Positions 22,892 to 34,675 of a stretch of DNA of 64,000 nucleotides are shown here, piece by piece (within the stretch, counting starts at the first letter, position 1; each line of letters opens with the position of its first letter). The stretch is taken from assembly GCF_018687715.1 (NCBI RefSeq), contig NC_056759.1:34996385-35060384 (forward strand), read 5' to 3'. The position numbers were made by a program, and so were the translations under genes. This stretch comes from Carya illinoinensis (taxonomy: Eukaryota; Streptophyta; Magnoliopsida; Fagales; Juglandaceae). The notes beneath the pieces are model-generated. The model saw nothing but the letters and a program-made list of their open reading frames with translations, was not told the DNA's origin and ran no database searches.

Positions 22892-25611
22892 ATTGCAGTC
22901 GATACCATTGTGGGTTCGAGTATATGTCCTATAGGGCCTGTCATATGGTAGAAATGGACATTCTGGCTAGGGCCGTGTCGATCCCTTTGGAGACTTCAGG
23001 TTGGTGCCCTTTATAAAGGCCTAGGGGCTGCGAGCCCCTCAAAGGATTTGTGCCTTGCACCCTTTTTTCAAGATTTGTGGGACATAAACTCTTGTAGACC
23101 TTGACTTTAAGTCGTGGGCCTTTTAATAAGCCTACTTCTGAGTCATGGGCCTGTCACAAGTTACTAGGTTAGTACTCAACCAACAACAAAACAAGTAATT
23201 TTTTTTTTTTTAGGGAACAAAACAAATAATTATTAAGTAGTCTCGAGAATATATGTCTATAATATATATTTACATCTTATTATAAAATATTATGCCAATT
23301 TAAATTGATGTTTATATAAATAAATTATAATTTCACCATACAACATGCTCATGTGATAGATTAATATCAAAAGTATCGAGTTATAGCATATATTATGGCA
23401 TTCTCTTTCTCCTTAACTGATTAATCTCTTTGATTAAGAAGCACTTAATAACAATTACCAGCTGGTCAATGACCATGATCTTGTCTCTAACAGTGACAGA
23501 TCCGATCAAATTGAGCAATTAAGGATCCAGCTGGCCAGATGTGTTTGTGAACGGTGAACATTAATTTTGTATACATGCATGGACCGTCAAGCTGTCGTTG
23601 ATATGTAGAGGTTGACGAACCTAACAAGAAATCAAGACAGATAGCTTGCTAGCTAGCCGAATAATATAAAGAATATCATGCCAGGTCCACAAAAGCAATT
23701 GACCAGTAAATTGCGGATGGCGCCGGCAATGCCCGACTCCTGTACTATCATCGATCGTCGATCTCCACGTTAATTTTGCATCGTCTGGTGCGCGCGCAGA
23801 CATTTTTTGAAGAATGTGATGGCAGTGGCAGCCAGCTGGTCGTTATTGTCTTCAACGCCAGTTCTGCATATCGGCAACGGCAAGGCATCTTTAGACAAAG
23901 ACCAGCACTCCATGCATGCACCATATATATACATATCTTCTACATATATATTATATGAGCTAGCTAGCTACTTAAATATTAATTCTATTTTTAAGAGCTT
24001 TCACATTTAGTGTCTTAAAATATCGAATTTTTCATAATTTGATATTTATTATAGGGTTTTGATTCAAATATCCCCACATCCATATTCTTATTTTAGAAAA
24101 AATGTTTAGGGGATAAACAGTGAGTCCTTTTTATTTTAATATATAAAATAAATATTTTTTCAATCATCTACACTTTCTCGCATACTCATATTTATTATAG
24201 TTTTAAATAGTAATTTTAAAATAATTTAATTAATTTTAAAAATATTATCATGTTCATAAAAAAATAATTTTAATTTTTGTTTAAAATATTCATTAGAGTA
24301 ATAGTTCAAAACATAAGAAAAAATATTTAGTTAAATTTGTAAATGAAAGTGAGAGAAAAAAGTAATAAAAAAAAGAATAGAGAAATATTATTTTAATAAA
24401 ATAGAGAAATAATAGGAATGTATGAAGGTTTTAAAAGATGAGTAAAATTTAAAGAAGAATTTTAAAAAATGTATTTTTAAACTAAATTATAAAAATTTTT
24501 ATAAAAAATGAGATGCGAATACTCTGAGTACGTAAGTAGTTATCTTCTCATTTTTGTTACAATTCAGATCCCCATAATGATTGTATGTATCAGTTAATTA
24601 GTACGTACTCATCTGAGTATCATTGTGTACTGTACGTTCTTCTTCTTTTTTTCTTCTTTTATTTTATTTTATTTTATTTAATAGAGAATGATACTATTTT
24701 CCTTGATATATATAATTATATTTGTAATTATACTCAAATGTGCAATATATAATATTAAGATAAATGACGTTATTTATACTTATAATTTTACTCACTGTGC
24801 TAATGTGTGATCACCTATTGAGAACTATAATGAAAATTTTAAATAAAATATTAATATAATAAAATTGTTATTCAATACGTATACGTATACATGAGCACTG
24901 CTCACGTATACGTACGTAGTTGATATGTCCAAGTGGCCTGTTGGGCTTCGTCCGTGCGAGCGCACAGGTTCCTCCCTGCTAGCTCATGTACGTTGACGTC
25001 CTTTGTTTCCCTTAATTTTTTACTTTTATGTCACTTCGAAAGTCCTTCTCCAGACCTTTTGAAGTTGACCAGTAATTTACATGACCATGATAAGCTAAAA
25101 AGCTCATCATCATCATCTTATAATCATAACAAATCCACCCAATTTTTATTGGGATAAAACTCAAAATCCTCTCCTCTCTGGTCTGCTTTCATGGTACTTG
25201 ATGATATTGGTATTTCGATGTCTTTTTTATTTGTTTGATATAATATAGGATGAGCTTTGGAAAGATGAAAGTGAAAGTGTGTACGTTCTGATGTAACAGG
25301 AGCCTTCTAAATTTAGCACTCTGACTCTGTCTATCCGATGGCCATACGTGCAGAGGCGCCCTTCATCAGTACTACTTGCTGTCAATCCCAGAAATTCTAC
25401 TGTCGAGTAGCATATGTTATCCACATGCACCAAATTCTAGCTGAGACGCATCAAACATATCTGGCTGCTAAATTTAGCAGACAACAAAAATTGCAGAAAA
25501 TTGCAAACAGGTTCTAAAAGAAGGGCATGACACAAACGTAAATCTTAATTAATTCGAAATTGTCTCTTGTAATCTCACATATATATGAGCGTGAAAAATG
25601 CAAAACTGGCC
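22892..25611. other. AT-rich intergenic DNA downstream of the FAF gene
   Basis: No convincing gene was seen. A moderately GC-rich patch at 22895-23170 (TGGGTTCGAGTATATGTCC, GGCCTGTCACAAG) may be an old repeat or exon relic. The last few hundred bases should include the 3' UTR of the FAF gene at 25612. Long A/T-rich runs fill 24000-24900. Confidence 0.45.
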
Positions 25612-26658
25612 TCATCCAGTTGTCACACAATGTTGCCTCCATACATAATGCAAGTTATGGTGGTGATTACTATGATGGTGGTGATGATGATGATCATGGT
25701 GGCTCACTAACTCGTGACACCACCTGAACCCCTCACCACTCACCGGAAACTCCCACTCCTCAACCTCCCTCCCTTTTTCCCTGTCTTCTTTAACGTCCCC
25801 ATTTACTTTTTGTTGTACTTCTTCTAGATCTCCTATTTCCTGTTCTTCGGCTTGCTCTTCTTCTTCTTCTACTAATACTGCTTCTTCCTTTTCTTTTTCT
25901 TCATAATCTTGTTCTCGCTCTATTTCTTCATCCAGTACTACGTTCTCCTCCTCCTCCTCCTCTTCTTCTAACGAATCTTGGATATAGTCGTCTCTAATGA
26001 GGTGGAGTCTCAACCGTCCGTCTTCTCTTGAAGCCCGGAGAATCTCGGTTCTATCGATCCTCACCTCGGTGAGCTCAAGCCGCCCGTCCTTCCTTACTGC
26101 ACGGAGAAAGAAATTCCGCTGGCCGTTCGGGCTCAACGACGAAAGAGGCGGTGGAAACTTCTTGACTTCCACACCCTCTTTCTTCCATCTCAGTTTCTTC
26201 GTCGTACTCCTTTGAAAGCTATCATGATTACCATCATTCTGATCAATCATTGCCTCCTCAATCTTGTCGTCAAACCGCCTCTCGTCGGAGCTCTCAAAGC
26301 CTAGACTTTCAGTGCACGACATCAACCCGTCCACTCCGCCTCCCATATCATCGATAAAACCCATCCCGCCAGGCTCTTTTCTGGGAGGAGTAGTAAAAAT
26401 ATATTCAGGAGAAGAAGGCGGGTTAGATTTAACCGACGGAGATTCAATAACGTTGGGCAAACGTTGGATATCACCGTCGATCGCACTGGTTAAACCTAAC
26501 CCTCCTGGAAGGGAAGAAGAAATATGGTACTGGTGGTGGTAGGGTTGACATCCGAAAGGGAGTTTGTCGGTGTTGGTGGTAGAAGTAGTGGTGTCTATGG
26601 AGGTGGTGAGGGCAAGAAAAGAGTAGTGAACGCTCTTTCTGCAAAAGCTCATAATCAT
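25612..26658 (-). CDS. FANTASTIC FOUR (FAF) domain protein
   Basis: Single-exon plant-specific protein of 348 residues; FAF proteins are known to influence shoot meristem size. The FAF domain lies at about residues 167-221, with KKFPPPLSSLSPNGQRNFFL, VRKDGRLELTEVRIDRTEIL and ASREDGRLRLHLI all recognisable. Ahead of it is a Ser/Pro/Gly-rich disordered region. Behind it is a strongly acidic segment (about 230-300, runs of Glu) encoded by GAA/GAG repeats, then VSGEGFRWCHELV, typical of the family's C terminus. A His-rich run (about 320-333) from a CAT/CAC repeat follows. The absence of introns is normal for FAF genes. The start at 26658 gives MIMSFCRKSVHYSFLAL; the second Met two codons later is an equally possible start. 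Confidence 0.93.
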   Translation of the reverse strand: MIMSFCRKSVHYSFLALTTSIDTTTSTTNTDKLPFGCQPYHHQYHISSSLPGGLGLTSAIDGDIQRLPNVIESPSVKSNPPSSPEYIFTTPPRKEPGGMGFIDDMGGGVDGLMSCTESLGFESSDERRFDDKIEEAMIDQNDGNHDSFQRSTTKKLRWKKEGVEVKKFPPPLSSLSPNGQRNFFLRAVRKDGRLELTEVRIDRTEILRASREDGRLRLHLIRDDYIQDSLEEEEEEEENVVLDEEIEREQDYEEKEKEEAVLVEEEEEQAEEQEIGDLEEVQQKVNGDVKEDREKGREVEEWEFPVSGEGFRWCHELVSHHDHHHHHHHSNHHHNLHYVWRQHCVTTG

Positions 26659-28104
26659 AGTTTGAAGTTATAGTTACAAAGAAAGAAAGATCAAATATTA
26701 AAGGGAAAGATTAGAAGAAGGCTCGTGAAAAATTGTCTTGCTTTTTTCTTTTGGGTTGGAGAAAGTTGGGAGAAGGGATGGGGGTATTAATAATATCCTC
26801 ACGCCAGAGAGAGACAGAGAGAAAGAGAGAGGGTGGGGATATGGTGAAGGAAATGCCACCGAGACGAAAAGGTTTGTGTGGAAAATGAGCTGGAGTGAAA
26901 GAGAAAACGGTGCCGGGTCCATGCATGCACGAAAGACGACCTGAAGAGACAATTGGCTCATATCAGCCTTTTTTTATCTTCCACTCTTTTTTTCCTTTTG
27001 TTTCTTTCTAGGAATGTTGCAGTACGTACACAGCTAATTTTTAGACATCAGCCTCATCATCCAGCTTCTCTATGTCTCTAAATCTGGTAATTATTAGTTT
27101 AATGTCATCATGTCATGTGTGTTGGCTAAGGAATATATATATATATATATAGGAAGCTTAATTAAAGGACTTATAATTAATATATAATAGTAAATTAAAA
27201 TGCATATTGAGGTAATTGGCTGGCATGTTTAACTATATATATAAATATATAATAGTAATTAATTAGTGTAAAGATAGGGTTTACTAACTAATTAATTCAA
27301 ATATATCTATAAAAAAATATGATTTTTTTACTTATACGAAAGTTAAAAATATGATCATGATGAGATTATTGGTTACTATATATTATATTCATATAATATG
27401 CATGCAGTATACATGGATTAGGTTCCCATGCAAATGAATGAATCATGCAGGAAATTACAAAATAATATTAGGAAGTTATACTAAATTATAACAATTAAAC
27501 CAGCTGCCATGGGAAGCTGGAATCTGCAAATTAACACTACCTTACAATAATTAATTAGTTGCATCGTCATGTCTAGCCTGATCTGCGAGCTGGATGTATA
27601 GATAACTCGATGATGATCAGGATGGATGGGAAAGGTACCGTCATATCGGCTAGCTTGCTTGGTAGATATCTAGTTGGGATACTGGAAAGTTAGAAAAATA
27701 GCAATGATACGCATAATATTCTTGTAAAATGAAGATAGTTTTATAGAATGATGATATTTTTATATTTTATTTTATAATAATACTCTTTATTTTAAAATAT
27801 GAGTATGAAATATATTATGAAAAGTATTGTGTATTTATTATTTTTTAAAATTAATCAATTATTATAAACCGTAAGCTAGATTTTAAAAAAGAAATACTTT
27901 AGTCATAAAATAATTATATAAAAATAAATTTATAAAATGATGTAATACTTCAAATTATAAATTTATTTTTATAATAAAATAAATTTAAGACATCACATAA
28001 AATTATTACATTAATTTATAAATTTATTTTTATATAATTGATCATTTTTATTCCTAACACTCCTCTAAGTAAAAGGGACGAGATTTGATTAATTGTTTTA
28101 AGGT
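26659..28104. other. FAF gene upstream region, AT-rich
   Basis: The first few hundred bases should hold the FAF promoter. A GA-rich tract at about 26809-26832 and a TATTAATAATAT stretch at 26786-26797 (a possible TATA region on the minus strand) are visible. A (TA)n run lies at about 27134-27151. No coding sequence was seen. Confidence 0.4.
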
Positions 28105-28345
28105 CGGTTTGGACTCTCAACTCACTTCAACTCATGTCAGGTCATCTGATTTAATCATTACAATTTTTTAAAATTTTAATATAAAATATAATAAACAATT
28201 CAATTTTTTCAAATCTTAAAATAATAATAATAATATTAAAAAAATAATATTATAATAATATTTTATTTAACTTTCAAATTTCATCTCAACTTAACTCAAT
28301 TTAATTCAATTTAAGTCAACTCAATATCTAAACGCAGTCTAAAGA
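28105..28345. mobile_element. MITE, family B copy
   Basis: The left end GGTCGGTTTGGACTCTCAAC pairs imperfectly with the right end ATATCTAAACGCAGTCTAAA, and CAACTCA-type motifs occur at both ends. The interior is AT-rich (AATAATAATAATATTAAAAA). The same phrases (CATTACAA.TTT, AATATAATAAACAATT, CTTTC.AATTTCATCTCAAC) occur at 36148-36355. Confidence 0.55.
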
Positions 28346-28359
28346 TTAGATCGAGTACT

Positions 28360-28555
28360 TAGGTTCGGTTTGGCCATACAAATTTTTTATCACAAATTCA
28401 AAATTTTCATCTCATCATTATAACTTTCTCAAATCTCCATACAAAATATAATAAATAATTATTTTTTTTTTAATTTTTTTAAATTTCAAAATGATATATA
28501 ATAATATTAAAATCTTAAAATTCAAAATTTTCTAATAGCGAAACCGAACCAGCCT
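28360..28555. mobile_element. MITE, family B copy, adjacent to the previous one
   Basis: Ends are TAGGTTCGGTTTGGCCATAC and GCGAAACCGAACCAGCCTTA, imperfect inverted repeats of about 15 bases. The interior resembles the neighbouring copy (ATCTCATCATTATAACTTTC, AATATAATAAATAATTATTT). The two lie 15 bases apart. Confidence 0.6.
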
Positions 28556-28956
28556 TACAAAAGTACGTACGTACCAGCTTGAACAGACATAAGTCAAAAC
28601 CGGTTGAAGATGATGTGCATGCTAGTTGAGTACTAGCTAATTGTTCATGGGTTACGATTTAAGGTGGGATTAGTACTGCATGGTACAATTGGATTTGATA
28701 TTTTCTGGCGCAGGAATTTATATATGGATCATATTCTTGGAACGTGCAGATCATAGAGAAGAAGAATCTCCAAGATATGTAGCTTGGAAACTTATCCATA
28801 TAACAGACAAATATATCATAGGGTCTATGACCGTTAAACGACCCACGTATGCTCTTATAGAACAAGAGGTGCATGGGTAATTAAAATATTTCTTTCTTAT
28901 GCATGCAGCCTAGCTACCTAAGGCGCTTGTGTTCCATACACTTCGATATAGCTATA

Positions 28957-29210
28957 CTACTACAAGAAAAAAAGGATATATGTGATAGATATTGGTATTG
29001 AAAAATACTCACCACAAGAAAACTGTTTATTTACGACCAGTTAATTTTAGTAAATTAATTATTTTCAGTTAAAATTAGTTACAGATAATATTTTGATTAC
29101 AATAAATTAGTTACAAAAATCTAATTTTCTTGTAGTGACTATTTGTAACGAAAATATAATAATTTTAACAGAAAATAAATAATAATAAATGAGTAGTTTT
29201 CTTGTGGCAC
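28957..29210. mobile_element. Short CACTA-like inverted-repeat element
   Basis: Two interleaved inverted pairs are present: ACTACTACAAGAAAA at 28956 with TTTTCTTGTAGTG near 29125-29137, and CACCACAAGAAAACT near 29010 with AGTTTTCTTGTGGCAC near 29194-29210. CACTACAAGAAAA is the typical end of small plant CACTA-derived MITEs. About 250 bases, no coding. Confidence 0.5.
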
Positions 29211-29529
29211 TACCTAGATATATTTCCATATGATATTTTAGTACAACATCCTAGTAAAATATGGGGCTTGTAGTCTTCGGCCTTCTACTTCTTATCATCT
29301 CTCTATATATAGATTAATCAATTTGTACTTGTAATTAACTTATTAACTTTGAACATTAATCATCTTATACGATTTTTAGGTTTTTTGAAATGCATTTAAT
29401 TAATTAGATAGCTAGTTTGCTACATGATTAATTTGGATCGATGTAATATACACGGATGTGATTGAGCGATGAGTACTTTTCGATATAATTAATCGAGTGT
29501 TGTTTATCAGTCAATCTCATTATATATAA

Positions 29530-29705
29530 AAGAGAAATATTATAAACCGTCGTCAAGTGTAGAAGTGTCGTGCAGTCGTTTTAAAAAATAGTGAAGTTTA
29601 TTATTAAAAAATTATTTTCTTTTTATGTAGATCTTGTATTTATTTACTCTTTTCAAAATGATTGCACGGCATTTGCATACTTATGACTGTAAATATTATT
29701 TTTTT
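29530..29705. mobile_element. MITE, family A copy 2
   Basis: It contains GAAGTTTATTATTAAAAAAT, TTTTTATGTAGATCTTGTAT and CAAAATGATTGCACGGCATT, aligned phrase by phrase with the copy at 3427-3595. Imperfect terminal inverted arms; non-coding. Confidence 0.5.
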
Positions 29706-30452
29706 ATATAAAAAACTAAAGGTGTAACCGGTCATATTCTATATATTATATATAATATTAAAAATGAATATAAAATATATATAATATGTAAACCAATCCG
29801 ATTTGGTGTTGAAAAACGTAAAATCGACTCTGGATCGGATTTGATCAGTTTTTTAAATGAATAAATCAATTCCAGACCGAATTATTAGATGCAGTCCGGG
29901 TCGATTTTCCCATTTTTTGATTTACTTTTACACCCTTATAAAAAAAACAATAAAGTTATTATATTACATAACTTTTATACAAATATTTAATAAATATATT
30001 AAATTTTTTTAAAAAAAATGTGACTATTGATGACTTTGACAGCATCAATATGTTTGATTTTTTTTTAATATTATTTATTTTATGATAAGAGTTAGGAAAT
30101 AATTGTTCATTAATTGTAAGAATATATATCACCCTCTTTTGGAATTAATAATAGGGACGTTAATGGTGCTCAATCATCCTCTCAAAAGTGAATGGCTTTC
30201 TATTGATATGACCTCCAATATTAATATTAAATGTCTGATGCTTCTTCTCATGGACAACCTCCTACTTGCATGCTTCCAACACTTCGTGACATGATTTCAA
30301 TGTTATAAAATAACACGTGAAGAAAATACAAGCTTCATGATTAGCAATGGAACATCTTTCTATTATATATAGCCAGTTAATTAGTAGCCGTCCACGGCAC
30401 GCATGAAATACATATATCCACCACCTTATCAAAATGACTCGACTGCCTCTCA

Positions 30453-30487
<35 letters not shown>

Positions 30488-30494
30488 AATTTAG

Positions 30495-30655
30495 TGGTAA
30501 GCAATTTTGCATATTAATACGCACATTTATTTAATGTAATTAGTCAGAAAGTCAGATTTTAATAAATATGGTGTCAATTTAAATTTTGAATATGAAAACA
30601 ACAGTGTTGGTACGCAGATTGATATACAAATTTACTTATACGTAACAAAACTCTA
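30495..30655. mobile_element. MITE, family C copy
   Basis: The segment from GCAATTTTGCATATTAATAC to ACTTATACGTAACAAAACTC resembles 32380-32540 and 43106-43279: an outer motif like GT.CACTAAT, a middle TTTAAATTTTGAATATGAA, and an inner AACAGTGTTGGTACGCAGAT. Imperfect inverted ends. Confidence 0.4.
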
Positions 30656-30779
30656 TATTATTATAAGATACTATTTTGGAATTGTTTATCCTTACACAAT
30701 ATTAATTCCCACTGTATTAATGTTGTCATACGTTGGTGGGACGTCAACGTTTTATATATAGGCATGTAATAGTTTAAGA

Positions 30780-30950
30780 AAAATGATTTATACAGTCTTG
30801 AAATATGCAAATTTCACGTATTCTTTTTTAAAAAGGTAAGAGCAATATATAAATCACGTGAAAAAGTTAAGAAACCAACTTTTTCATAATGAACTCCACT
30901 TTTTTTAAAATAAATGCACATCTTAGAACTGTATCTAGTATTATTTTTAA
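30780..30950. mobile_element. MITE, family A copy 3 (diverged)
   Basis: ATGATTTATACAGTCTTGAA at the left and ATGCACATCTTAGAACTGTA at the right are loose inverted partners. The middle contains ACTTTTTCATAATGAACTCC, the reverse of the family core. It is more diverged than the other copies. Confidence 0.35.
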
Positions 30951-32379
30951 TTTAATTAAAAAATATTATTCATTATTCTTTCATTATGTTTTGATATGAT
31001 ATCAAATTATTAATTTTTTATATTATCTTTCACAATCTTATAAATCAATATTTGATTTTAACGCTAGGAGAAGATAAAAGATATATAACGGTTAAAACTC
31101 TTACTTAATACTATTTTTCAAACTATTAACATATATTGATGGGTCACAATCCACTTAGAGTAATGTTATATGTACTTACGATTTTACCTATAAAAAACTT
31201 ATAAAAGTTCATTTTGTCAATTCCTTTTAAAATTCAAAATTTATAATTTTAAACATATATATCAATAACTAACACATGAAGATGTAAATTTCTTGTAATT
31301 AGTTTTTCTTATATACAGTTAGCATTTTTCACCTAATTAATAACCTATTAATAACATATATTTTATCTTATAAATGATCATTTTTTTTCATATTGAATTT
31401 GTGATCCGCTTATCATTCATAAGATTAATTAATTTGTAAATCTTGAACTTAATTAAATTGAATTTCTAGCTAAAATAAGCTTTCAATTCTGGATGGGACC
31501 ATTCATATAACTATATATATATATATGTGGATATGGGTGATGCTACTATGCCCTCTCAATTTGGCTATTTGGTGTGTCTTTAATGTAAATTGTACTTTTT
31601 TTTCTTTTTATTTTAAGCATTTTTTAAACACGTTTAAATATTTTTTTAAAAAAATATTAATAAACTAATAGTCACTTTCTTATTATTTGTACGGATATAA
31701 TACTCCATCAATGCTTGGGTAATGTTAGAAAGAGTTTTGCTATTCATAAGCTCTATACACCATATATTACATAATTTCTTATTTTTTTATTTTTAATATT
31801 TTTTAAATTTTATTCTTTTCAAAATAATTGAATTCTTCTATTTATTATTTATATACTATATATTTGATAAGATAAAAAAAAAAGAAAAAAAAAAGGAAAA
31901 AAAAAGAGGTGACGTGTTATATATGAAGCTTATAAATAGTATTTTTTATGTTAGAAAATTTATCCATCTGAAAAATCTATCAAAAGGATATGTCAATGGC
32001 ATGCATGTGACCATATACATAGATCATGATCACGTGAATGAGACAACATCATGATTTGAAAATCATGCAACATGTTCACATCATCATACAGTGCCCAATC
32101 CAATCCAATCCACACATGAACTTTCCGGGAAAGTGTGCTCGCTTGCTCACTGCCTCATTAACGGTAGTGTAGTTGAGCAGTCCACATCGGAAAACAGTAT
32201 CAGTGATTTGGACCGTTGATTTTGCATATCATACTTGACTGCTAATTTGTGGAAGACCACTACCACGCCCTTCTTATCCTCGGGAGAGTCGACGACGTGT
32301 TCAGCTCATGTGGAACCACTTGGCTTAAGAACCGAAAGTTAAAGACGATACCCATCACCTCATATCATATATTTTAATA

Positions 32380-32540
32380 TAAATTTTACTACAAAGTCAC
32401 GTACTAATCTACGTATCAATACTGATTCTTTTATATTTAAAAATTAAATTAGCACCGTTTTCAATAAAATATACTTTTTGATCAATCATAATAAATTGGT
32501 ACACATATTAGTGCACAAGTGTGCTTGTAACTAGACTTTT
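32380..32540. mobile_element. MITE, family C copy
   Basis: The left end TACAAAGTCACGTACTAATC and the right end GTACACATATTAGTGCACAA are inverted partners. The middle (TTTTTGATCAATCATAATAA) matches the reverse of 43106-43279 (GTGATTGGTCAAAAAGTAAA). Non-coding. Confidence 0.45.
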
Positions 32541-34426
32541 CCTTTTGATATTACTCTTTATTTTTATTTTATTTTATTTTTTTAAAATTAATTGAGTTAA
32601 TTTAATTATCATCTATATACTATATATTTATTATAAAAACTTAAAATATAAAATAAATGTGATGCGTAGAAATAATAAATAAAATTATTCATTATCATGT
32701 TCTATAATTTCCCAAGTAAAAGTTTTGCCCTTATTAGTGTGACATTTCATTCAATTTATCCTACAAATTAATTGGATATTAGAACTTTTTAAAAGTAATT
32801 TTGAAGACAAAATGTATCCTAGCTGATATTTATAATTACTAATTCATCAGTAGAGGAAAAGAAAAACATTTCATCTTGTTGTAGTTATTACTTATTTGAT
32901 TTTTTATTACGTACTTTCCCTTTTGTATTTCCTACCACTAAATTATTATTATTATTATTATTATTGTAACTATTGATGAATAATTTGGGATGTTGTGATG
33001 ACCGGTTTATTCTTAGAGCAGTAATTATGTCTCAAATCGGACATTCTATTACAAGGAGGGGTTCTTATAATCACGTTCAGGAATGGTTGCTACTCTTATC
33101 GCTCTTGCTCCCCTTTTATTAAGAAAAAAATTATTGATTATATATTCGTTGATTACCTATTTGACTTCTTCACGAGCTCTTTATTCTTTTACCTTGAGTT
33201 CTTTGTATTCTCAAAGATTGTTTATGGAAATATAAAGATTTTCTTTCCTTGAGATTATAAAAAATGTTCTTGCATTAATTAAACTCTCACACATAAATTT
33301 TAGGCAATTAATAGATCGATGACAGTCATAGAATTGTCGAACGTGAGTAGTTAATATTGATAATCGTACGTACTCGATCGTCTTGTCAGTTCGTGTGTTT
33401 GTTTTCTCCAGGGGTTACGTTCATTTAGATCTCACTAGAGCAATTACAAATACTGTTTAGGGTAGGTACTCCTGGTTAATATGTACTTGCTTGGTTCATC
33501 ATGTACGTGTAAAAGTTCGTTTGTGATACAAATTAAATTTGGAGTTGCCAAGATTAACAAAGATTGGAACATGAAGATCAGTAGTGATACAAAGGCTGCA
33601 TGCATGAACAAAATATGTCAAGAGTGGTAAGCTTGAACTTCTTGGCCAGAGATCTGCAATGTCCTGATCACAACCATTTAAAGACGCACAGACCTTTGCA
33701 CGTGGCGATACAAGAGTAAAGCTTTCCATTCTTGCCGGTGAAAGCTGTCAGTGAACGAAGACAAGAAGCAAAGGATCGGAGGGCACAAGTTATAATTAAT
33801 ATGCTTATGGTGAGACAGTCTCTCACATTATCGGAAAGTTGGCAGCAGACATATATTGTAGGAGAATGCAGTGATTTTGGTACATAGTGGGTACAAGGTT
33901 AGCGAGATTGGCTACATGACTAGCTAGGATGTTGTGGACAGGATGGACTGAACCACGGTTTTGTGGTGTTGGAAACTTGGAAGGGGTACGTACTAAATGG
34001 TTGTGGGTCATGTGGTTGTGATTGTGCAAGAGATGAGAGGGAGAGAATTGTGTTGAAGAAAGTTGTGTGGATACTGCAATCTAAAAAAATAAATGCGACT
34101 TTGAGGCGTGTAGAACACTATCTTTAAGGTGATAATAGCCCCCACTTGAAAGAGTTTGTTATCGGATTATAAGCAATTCACCTTCAGGATACAACAAAGT
34201 CACCAATTGCAGATAGTAATTTTGAAGTCTTTCCTTCAGAGTTTCTCTACAAAATTGTGTAAGTGATTGAAAAAATGATAGAATGGAATGAATAAATTCG
34301 TGGGTCTCATCCTCTATTTATAGAGGGTGAAGTGACACCATGTGAAAAATCACAACTCTTAACTTGTAACTTTTCAACTTGTAGTTATAGTTTAAAGGTC
34401 ATGTTGTTTCATTTAAAGAACATGCC

Positions 34427-34486
34427 TCAAGTGGTTGGACACCTTTCTCCCTGAAGGGAGGTCACTAGTTCGAACCACACCTATTC
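34427..34486 (+). other. tRNA-like segment inside the copia LTR
   Basis: GCCTCAAGTGGTTGGACACC resembles a tRNA A box, and GTCACTAGTTCGAACC a B box about 35 bases later, with a CTCCC/GGGAG hairpin between. The anticodon-arm geometry is wrong for a tRNA (4-base loop), so it is not called a tRNA gene. It could be a SINE head trapped in the LTR. Confidence 0.3.
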
Positions 34487-34534
34487 ACCATTTCTATTGA
34501 AATTATTTTGAAGCACATCAAGTGGAATTTCACA

Positions 34535-34675
34535 CGGGCCAGTTCGACCCATGCATGGTGCCTCTTCGGCCCGCCCCAGACATTGTGTCTGTTCGGCCCA
34601 TGCATGGTAACTCTTCGGCCCAACCTGTTCAGCCCATGCGTGGTGTCTCTTTAGCTCAAGCATTGTGCCTATCCA
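34535..34675 (+). repeat. Degenerate GCCCATGCATGG array in LTR
   Basis: Units of about 35-45 bases built around TTCGGCCCATGCATGGT recur at about 34546, 34592 and 34632, with half units (TTCGGCCCGCC, TTAGCTCAAGCATTG) in between. CCATGCATGG is a perfect palindrome. The minus-strand frame reads repeated HAWAEQ-like blocks, which I take as a by-product of the repeat. Confidence 0.55.

Larger units (their letters stand above)
29706..34045. other. Very AT-rich intergenic DNA
   Basis: No gene was seen in about 4.3 kb. Three MITE-like pieces are listed separately. Simple repeats are (TA)n at about 30459-30481 and (TTA)n at about 32944-32966. The stretch 33500-34040 is less AT-biased and has short frames but no recognisable domain. 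Confidence 0.45.

Noticed and set aside
25997..26542. Plus-strand frames over the FAF gene
   Set aside because: They are antisense shadows of a well-supported FAF domain frame.
34427..34486. Functional tRNA gene
   Set aside because: The anticodon arm has a 4-base loop and no acceptor stem pairs.
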